DNA of 64,000 nucleotides from Sphingomonas sp. (lineage in GTDB: Bacteria; Pseudomonadota; Alphaproteobacteria; Sphingomonadales; Sphingomonadaceae), in contig NZ_JAIXHL010000002.1 in the NCBI RefSeq assembly GCF_030145815.1, forward strand, positions 124,001 to 188,000, written 5' to 3'. This document shows positions 59,017-64,000 of the stretch, one piece after another. The notes beneath the pieces are model-generated. The model was not told where the DNA came from. It saw nothing but the letters and a program-made list of their open reading frames with translations, and made no database searches. The position numbers and the translations under genes were made by a program. How positions within the stretch are numbered: position 1 is the stretch's first letter; the number at the start of each line of letters is the position of its first letter.

Positions 59017-59987
59017 TGCGCGTATCGCTTCTGGGGCTGGCGGTTGCTGCGGTACTGGCGGCATCGCCCGCCATTGCGCAGCAGACGCCGCCCCAGGGCG
59101 ACGCGTTCATTACGCTCGGCACGATGGGCGGACCGGTGGCGAGCCGCGACCGGTCCCAGCCCGCCAATGCGCTGGTCCATGACGGGCGCATCTATCTGGT
59201 CGATGCCGGCGACGGCGCGGTTCAGCAGCTGACCAAGGCGGGATACCAGCTGCCCCGCGTCCGCGCGGTGTTCCTGAGCCACCTCCACACCGATCATACC
59301 GGCGGCCTGTCGGCGGTGCTGGGGCTGCGCAACCAGACCAATGTGGCGGAGAAGTTGACCGTTTATGGCCCGCCGGGCACGCGCGAGCTGGTCGCCGGCA
59401 TGGTCGCGTCGATGCAGCCTGCGGCGCGCGTTGGCTATGGCATTCCGGGCCAGCCCTGGGCAGCGCCGGCCGATACGGTGACGGTGATCGAGCTGAACGA
59501 CGGCGACAAGATGACCGTGGACGGCATGACCGTCACCGCCGCGCAGAACAGCCATTACGACTTCGCCCCCGGCAGCGTCGAGGACCGCAACTACAAGTCG
59601 CTGTCGCTGCGGTTCGACCTGCCCGGCCGCTCGATCGTCTATACCGGCGATACGGGGCCGAGTGCGGCGGTGGAGAAGCTGGCGAAGGGGGCGGATCTGC
59701 TGGTCAGCGAGATGATCGACATGGCCGCGACGATGGCGACGGTCGCGCGCAATTCGCCCGACATGCCAGCCCCGGCCAAGCAGAAGCTGGAGCAGCATCT
59801 GTCGACCCATCACCTGACCCCCGAAGCGGTCGGCGATCTTGCCGCGCGTGCCGGGGTGAAGGCGGTGGTCATCACACATTTCGCGGGCGGCACCCCCGAT
59901 CCGGTCCGCACCCAGGGCTATATCGCGCAGGTCCGCGCGCGCTTTGCCGGGCCGATCACGCTGGCCAACGACCTCGACCGTTTCTGA
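59016..59987 (+). CDS. Exported metallo-beta-lactamase-fold hydrolase
   Basis: A 323-residue periplasmic hydrolase with a Sec signal (RVSLLGLAVAAVLAASPAIA). The zinc site is FLSHLHTDHTGGLSAV; further ligands in SIVYTGDTGPSA and VVITHFAGG. The fold matches RNase Z/AttM-like lactonases and esterases rather than true beta-lactamases. In this setting it may open a lactone or ester in the periplasm before import. Confidence 0.9.
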   Translation: MRVSLLGLAVAAVLAASPAIAQQTPPQGDAFITLGTMGGPVASRDRSQPANALVHDGRIYLVDAGDGAVQQLTKAGYQLPRVRAVFLSHLHTDHTGGLSAVLGLRNQTNVAEKLTVYGPPGTRELVAGMVASMQPAARVGYGIPGQPWAAPADTVTVIELNDGDKMTVDGMTVTAAQNSHYDFAPGSVEDRNYKSLSLRFDLPGRSIVYTGDTGPSAAVEKLAKGADLLVSEMIDMAATMATVARNSPDMPAPAKQKLEQHLSTHHLTPEAVGDLAARAGVKAVVITHFAGGTPDPVRTQGYIAQVRARFAGPITLANDLDRF

Positions 59988-59997
59988 GAGAGAAGAC

Positions 59998-61113
59998 ATG
60001 CAATCCGGTACCATTCTCGTCATCGGCGGCGGCATTGGCGGCCTGACCGCCGCGATCGCACTGCGCGCCAAGGGCTTTGACGTCACGGTGATCGAGCGCG
60101 ATCCCGACTGGTCGGTCTATGGCGTCGGCATCATCCAGCAATCGAACGTGATCCGCGCGATGGCGCAGCTGGGGCTGATCGACGAATATGTCGCGTCCGG
60201 CGTCGGGTTCGATGCGGTCGAGATCTACACCCCGACCGGGGTAAAGGTCGCCCGCGTTCCGACGCCGCGGCTGGTCGACGGCTATCCGGCGAATATGGGG
60301 ATCAGCCGGCCGGCGCTGCACAAGATCCTGGGCGACCGCACCATTGCCAGCGGGGCGAAGGTGCTGCTCGGCGTGACCGCGACGAAGCTGCGCGACGATG
60401 GCGCGGGCGTCGATGCGACCTTCTCGAATGGTGAGCAGGCGCGGTTCGACCTCGTGATCGGCGCCGACGGCGTCTACTCGCAGACGCGCGCGGCGCTGTT
60501 CCCCGAGCTGACCGGGCCGCAATTCACCGGGCAAGCGGTGTGGCGTTACAACCTGCCCCGCCCCGCCGATCTTGACGCGCTGCATGTCTATAACGGGCCG
60601 ACCGGCGTCGGGCTGGTGCCGGTGTCCGAGGCACTGATGTACATCTATGTCACCACGCCCGAGCCCGATAATCCGCGCTATCCGCGCGCGGGGCTGGCAG
60701 CGGTGATGCGGTCGAAGATGGCGGGGTGTGCGCCCTATATCCGCGAGCTTTCGGAGTTGGTCACCGATGACGATGGCGTCGTCTATCGCCCGCTCGAGGG
60801 GATGCTGGTCGAAGGCGAATGGCATCGCGGCCGGATCGCGCTGCTGGGCGACGCGGTGCACGCAACCACCCCGCATCTGGGCCAGGGCGCGGGCATGGCG
60901 ATCGAAGACAGCTTGGTGCTGGCCGACGAACTGCCGCGGCATGACGATGTCGACGCGGCGCTGACCGCCTATCGCAACCGCCGGTTCGACCGCTGCGCCT
61001 ATATCGTCCGCTCCAGCCTTGCGATCTGCATGGGCCAGCTCGGCAAGGGGCCGCCGGTCGATAACGCCAAGGCGACGCACGAGATGTTCGAAGTCGTAGC
61101 TCAACCGATCTGA
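59998..61113 (+). CDS. FAD-dependent aromatic-ring monooxygenase
   Basis: A 371-residue flavoprotein of the UbiH/salicylate-hydroxylase class. GxGxxG FAD motif VIGGGIGGLTAAIALRAKG, then GVGIIQQSNVIRAM; DG motif IGADGVYSQTRAAL; GD motif LLGDAVHATTPHLGQGAGMAIED. Such enzymes hydroxylate, and often decarboxylate, phenolic or heteroaromatic rings with NAD(P)H and oxygen. Substrate unknown. Ten bases from both neighbours. Confidence 0.9.
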   Translation: MQSGTILVIGGGIGGLTAAIALRAKGFDVTVIERDPDWSVYGVGIIQQSNVIRAMAQLGLIDEYVASGVGFDAVEIYTPTGVKVARVPTPRLVDGYPANMGISRPALHKILGDRTIASGAKVLLGVTATKLRDDGAGVDATFSNGEQARFDLVIGADGVYSQTRAALFPELTGPQFTGQAVWRYNLPRPADLDALHVYNGPTGVGLVPVSEALMYIYVTTPEPDNPRYPRAGLAAVMRSKMAGCAPYIRELSELVTDDDGVVYRPLEGMLVEGEWHRGRIALLGDAVHATTPHLGQGAGMAIEDSLVLADELPRHDDVDAALTAYRNRRFDRCAYIVRSSLAICMGQLGKGPPVDNAKATHEMFEVVAQPI

Positions 61114-61123
61114 GGAACGCGCG

Positions 61124-62278
61124 ATGACCCAGCAAGCGACGAACCGCCATGGTGTGATCCTGATGCTCACCGCGGTGATGCCGACCATGGCGATCATCGC
61201 GCTGGTGCCGGTGCTGCCGCTATTGCTGCGTGAGTTTGCGGGCGTTCCGGGCGCGGCGGTGCTGGTGCCGATGGCGCTGACGATCCCGGCGCTGTGCGTG
61301 GCGCTGTTTTCGCCGGTCGCGGGCTGGCTGTCGGACAAGCTCGGGCGCAAGCGGCTGCTGATCGCCGCGCTGGTCGGCTATGCCGGGTTCGGGCTGTTGC
61401 CGTTGCTGCTCCACGATCTGCGCCTGATCCTCGCCGCGCGCGTGGCGCTGGGGGTGACCGAGGCAATCATCATGACCGTCGCGACCGCGCTGGTCGGCGA
61501 CTATTTCACTGGCGAGCGGCGCGAACGCTGGGTTTCGATCCAGATCGCCACCGCGAGCGTCAGCGCCATCGTGCTGATCGCGGCGGGCGGCGCGCTCGGC
61601 GAGGCCCTGGGCTCGCGCGGGCCGTTCTGGCTGTATCTGCTGGCGCTGCCGGTCGCACTTGCGGCAGCGATGATCCTGTTCGAGCCGACAAAGGCTTCGG
61701 CGGCTGCTGCTACAGGCAAGGCGCAGGGCATCGCGCTGCTGGTCGCGATCACCTTTGGCATCGGGATGCTGTTCTACACGCTGATCGTCCAGCTGGGTCC
61801 GGTGATCGAAGCGACGGGGGTGACCTCGCCTGCGACGATCGGGCTGGCGGGTGCGGCGGCGAACCTGGGCGTGATGGCGGGGTCGATGCTGTTCGGACGG
61901 CTCAAGGGCTGGTCGGGCGAGACGTTGTTGTCGATCGGTCTGCCGCTGGTCGCGCTGGGCTATGTCGGGGTCGGCCTGTCGGGGAGTTTCTATATCACAG
62001 CTGCGTGCGCAGTGGTGATCTCGATCGGTAACGGCCTGATGCTCCCGACGATGCTGGCCTGGGTGCTGCGCCGCCTTCCGCCCGAGACGCGTGGGCGCGG
62101 CACGGGCGTATGGACCGGGTCCTTCTTCCTCGCCCAGTTCATCGCGCCGATCGTCGCGGTCGCGCTGTCGGGCGTGCTCGGCGGCCTGTCAGGCGCCTTT
62201 CTTTTCTACGCTGCAGCGGCAGCAATCGGTGCCATTATTGCGCTGCTGCGTCGCGGCACCGCCACTCAAGGAGCATGA
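61124..62278 (+). CDS. MFS permease of the catabolic cluster
   Basis: A 384-residue transporter with about 12 membrane segments. MFS signature loop GWLSDKLGRKRLLIAALVGY; motif region VTEAIIMTVATALVGDYFTGERRERWV (in part); second-half TRGRGTGVWTGSFFLAQF. Could import the substrate across the inner membrane after the TonB receptor. ATGA overlap with the following gene at 62275. Confidence 0.9.
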   Translation: MTQQATNRHGVILMLTAVMPTMAIIALVPVLPLLLREFAGVPGAAVLVPMALTIPALCVALFSPVAGWLSDKLGRKRLLIAALVGYAGFGLLPLLLHDLRLILAARVALGVTEAIIMTVATALVGDYFTGERRERWVSIQIATASVSAIVLIAAGGALGEALGSRGPFWLYLLALPVALAAAMILFEPTKASAAAATGKAQGIALLVAITFGIGMLFYTLIVQLGPVIEATGVTSPATIGLAGAAANLGVMAGSMLFGRLKGWSGETLLSIGLPLVALGYVGVGLSGSFYITAACAVVISIGNGLMLPTMLAWVLRRLPPETRGRGTGVWTGSFFLAQFIAPIVAVALSGVLGGLSGAFLFYAAAAAIGAIIALLRRGTATQGA

Positions 62279-62280
62279 AC

Positions 62281-62847
62281 ATGACCAAACCAGTCCGCCG
62301 CGTCGTTACCGGCCATGATGCCAGCGGTCGCGCGATCATTCAGGAGGACGGCGCTGCACCGCGCGTTCAGCAGGTCGGCGGCCCGATCGGCCCGATGTTC
62401 CATGAGATCTGGAATACGCAGCAGACCCCGGTCCTGATCGACGCCGCATCGGGCGAGCCGCATGAGGACGGCATCAAGCTCGCCCCGCCCAAGGGCGGCA
62501 CCCGCATCCGCGTGCTCGACATCCCGCCCGAGAGCGACGAAATCCGCACTATGTCGCCTGAGGAGGCGCAGGCGCATTTCGCCGAGATCGGCGCGGGCGA
62601 CGCATCGGCGCATCATGGCGAAGGCAGCCGCCACGCGCTGATGCACCGCACCGAGACGATCGATTACGGCATCGTGCTGGAAGGCGAGCTGGTGCTGATC
62701 ATGGATGAGGGCGAGACGACGGTGCGCGCGGGCGACATCGTGATCCAGCGTGGCACCAATCATGGCTGGTCGAACCGGTCGAACGCCAATTGCCGCATTG
62801 CCTTCATCCTGATCGACGGCGAATTCGCGCCTGAGCTGAAGCGGTAA
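62281..62847 (+). CDS. Cupin-domain protein of the catabolic cluster
   Basis: A 188-residue cupin. First motif near GEGSRHALMHRTETIDYGIVLEGE and second motif GDIVIQRGTNHGWSNRSNANC, with His and Glu metal ligands. It may be a ring-opening dioxygenase, isomerase or lactonase acting after the monooxygenase; sequence does not decide. Start at the second ATG (62281), 7 bases after AAGGAG; the first ATG (62275) overlaps the MFS stop. Stop overlaps the epimerase ATG (TAATG). Confidence 0.85.
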   Translation: MTKPVRRVVTGHDASGRAIIQEDGAAPRVQQVGGPIGPMFHEIWNTQQTPVLIDAASGEPHEDGIKLAPPKGGTRIRVLDIPPESDEIRTMSPEEAQAHFAEIGAGDASAHHGEGSRHALMHRTETIDYGIVLEGELVLIMDEGETTVRAGDIVIQRGTNHGWSNRSNANCRIAFILIDGEFAPELKR

Positions 62848-63740
62848 TGTTGCTGGCGATCACCGGCGCGGCGGGGTTCGTCGGCCGGGCGGTCGTGCGG
62901 CAACTTACCGAGCAGCACCCGCAGGTAGGGCTATTGCTCGCCGACCGGGCGGTGGCGGAGATCGACGGGTATGAAACGCTCGCGGGCGACCTGACCGATC
63001 CGGCGGTGATTGCCGCGCTGACGGCGCCGCGCGTCGACGCAGTGCTGCACCTTGCCGCACTGCCCGGCGGCGCGGCCGAGCGCGATCCGGGGGCCTCGCG
63101 GGCGATCAATCTCGACGTGCCGCTGGCGCTGATCGAGGCGATGCGGGGTCGTCGGCTGGTGATCGCGGGGTCGATCGCCGTGTTCGGCGGCGTGCTGCCC
63201 GATCCGGTCGACGACGCGACTGTCCCCACTCCGACCAGCGTCTACGGCACGCACAAGCGCATGGTCGAGCTGGCCTTTGCCGATGCGGTCCGGCGCGGGG
63301 CCGTATCGGGCTTTGCCTTGCGGCTGCCGGGAATCGTCGCCCGCCCCGCGGCGGCCGGAGGATTTGGCTCGGCGTTCCTCAGCGATATCTTCCACGCTGC
63401 GCTGGCCGGCACGCCGCTGTGCGTGCCCGTGGCGGCAGACGCGACCAGCTGGCTGATGTCCGTGCGGTGCTGCGCGGCCAATCTGGTGGCGGCGGCACTG
63501 GGCGAGCGGGCAGCGCAGGAGGCGCTGACGCTTCCCGCGCTGCGCGTGACGATGGGCGATTTGGTGGCGGAGTTGGCGCACCATGGCGATGTGTCGGGCA
63601 TCCGCTTCGAGGAAGTTCCGGCGACCCGCGCGACCTTTGGCAGCTATCCCGAACTCGCCACGCCCCGCGCAGACGCGCTGGAAATTCGCCATGACGGGGA
63701 CTTGGCACAACTGGTCGAGACGGTGCTTGGCGACCTCTGA
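62847..63740 (+). CDS. NAD-dependent epimerase/dehydratase-family oxidoreductase
   Basis: A 297-residue extended-SDR protein: ITGAAGFVGRAVVRQL, LHLAALPGGAAERDPG, YGTHKRMVELAFADA (YxxxK). Relatives include D-erythronate dehydrogenase and nucleotide-sugar epimerases; here a role in the cluster's carbon flow is more likely than sugar metabolism. Overlaps the cupin stop and, at its 3' end, the next SDR gene. Confidence 0.85.
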   Translation: MLLAITGAAGFVGRAVVRQLTEQHPQVGLLLADRAVAEIDGYETLAGDLTDPAVIAALTAPRVDAVLHLAALPGGAAERDPGASRAINLDVPLALIEAMRGRRLVIAGSIAVFGGVLPDPVDDATVPTPTSVYGTHKRMVELAFADAVRRGAVSGFALRLPGIVARPAAAGGFGSAFLSDIFHAALAGTPLCVPVAADATSWLMSVRCCAANLVAAALGERAAQEALTLPALRVTMGDLVAELAHHGDVSGIRFEEVPATRATFGSYPELATPRADALEIRHDGDLAQLVETVLGDL

Positions 63741-64000
63741 CCCCCTCGCCGCCTTCCGCCTCGACGGGCGGAGCGCACTGATCACCGGGCCGGTGCGCGG
63801 GATCGGGCTGGCGATTGCGCGACTGTTCGCGGGTGCGGGGGCGCGGCTGGTACTCGCCGATGTCGATGCGGTGGCGTGCGATGCGCTGGCCGTCGAACTG
63901 GGCGGCATTTCGATCCCGACCGATGTCGGCGATGCTGCCGCGATCGCGCGGCTGGCGGATCAGGCCGAGGCACGGACGGGCGGGATCGATATCCTCGTCT
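63727..64000 (+). CDS. SDR dehydrogenase at the window end (partial)
   Basis: The N-terminal 91 residues of a classical SDR. TTG start at 63727, 14 bases inside the epimerase end: ATSDPLAAFRLDGRSALIT, TGPVRGIGLAIARLFAGAGA as the cofactor motif, then LADVDA and IPTDVGDAAAIARLAD. The rest lies outside the window. It is the eighth gene of the LysR-controlled cluster. Confidence 0.8.
   Translation, partial: MATSDPLAAFRLDGRSALITGPVRGIGLAIARLFAGAGARLVLADVDAVACDALAVELGGISIPTDVGDAAAIARLADQAEARTGGIDILV

Noticed and set aside
57022..59064. A 680-codon open frame opposite the second TonB receptor
   Set aside because: Arg/Glu/Ala low complexity, no start context, no domain.

Overview
The window is GC-rich, densely packed DNA from an alphaproteobacterium, most likely a Sphingomonas-type sphingomonad. 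Support comes from the pst/pho gene order with extended PstC and PstA, two TonB-dependent receptors of the sphingomonad type, a CC0125/CC1285-like lipoprotein, a SecA with a C-terminal zinc tail, and many short GC-rich palindromic repeats between genes. This is inference from gene content; there is no rRNA to confirm it. Most genes are core chromosomal housekeeping. The clear exception is one AT-rich gene at 24.4-26.2 kb that looks foreign.

Layout. 0-2.4 kb: glmU (cell-wall UDP-GlcNAc), a small partner gene and a Gph-type phosphatase. 2.4-5.0 kb: an 'HPr-rel-A' type locus of a PqqD-like protein, an HprK-related kinase and a nucleotidyltransferase, with a Tat-exported small protein upstream on the same strand; it resembles a peptide-modification system without a known product. 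5.1-12.4 kb: a complete phosphate regulon, phoR-pstS-pstC-pstA-pstB-phoU-phoB, with a candidate Pho box. 12.5-22.9 kb: an SDR hydroxyacyl-CoA-type dehydrogenase, an integral membrane protein, a tandem winged-helix protein, a PNPOx-like protein, MFS-cysK, a cell-wall hydrolase and a YdbS/YdbT-like pair of PH-domain membrane proteins. 23.0-26.2 kb: an unknown HTH protein whose C-terminus is encoded by a repeat, and the AT-rich HEPN-like gene with a frameshift. 26.2-33.2 kb: a MerR regulator/acyl-CoA dehydrogenase operon, a lipoprotein whose 5' end abuts a repeat, hisI, a TPR protein and an unusual CNBD-glutaredoxin-like-FAD oxidoreductase. 33.5-45 kb: katG, a Rho_N-like protein, purF-SDR, a four- to five-gene GGDEF/EAL-hydrolase-FKBP operon, moaA-nadK and tRNA-Asn. 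45-51 kb: a lipoprotein, secA and a folE-folM-like-folB/X pterin operon. 51-55.7 kb: a TonB receptor, a SWIB-domain protein and a histidine kinase. 55.7-64 kb: a LysR regulator divergent from a coupled operon of TonB receptor, exported metallo-hydrolase, FAD monooxygenase, MFS permease, cupin, epimerase and SDR, which looks like an undescribed uptake-and-catabolism cluster for an unknown aromatic or lactone-like substrate.

Links across the window: a near-identical palindromic operator (TTGACG-N4-CGTCAA) lies before the MerR/acyl-CoA dehydrogenase operon and, about 16 kb away, before the SDR gene at 12.9 kb, so the two are probably co-regulated in acyl-CoA degradation. At least ten GC-rich palindromic repeats in several families fill the gaps, and two of them have entered the ends of reading frames.
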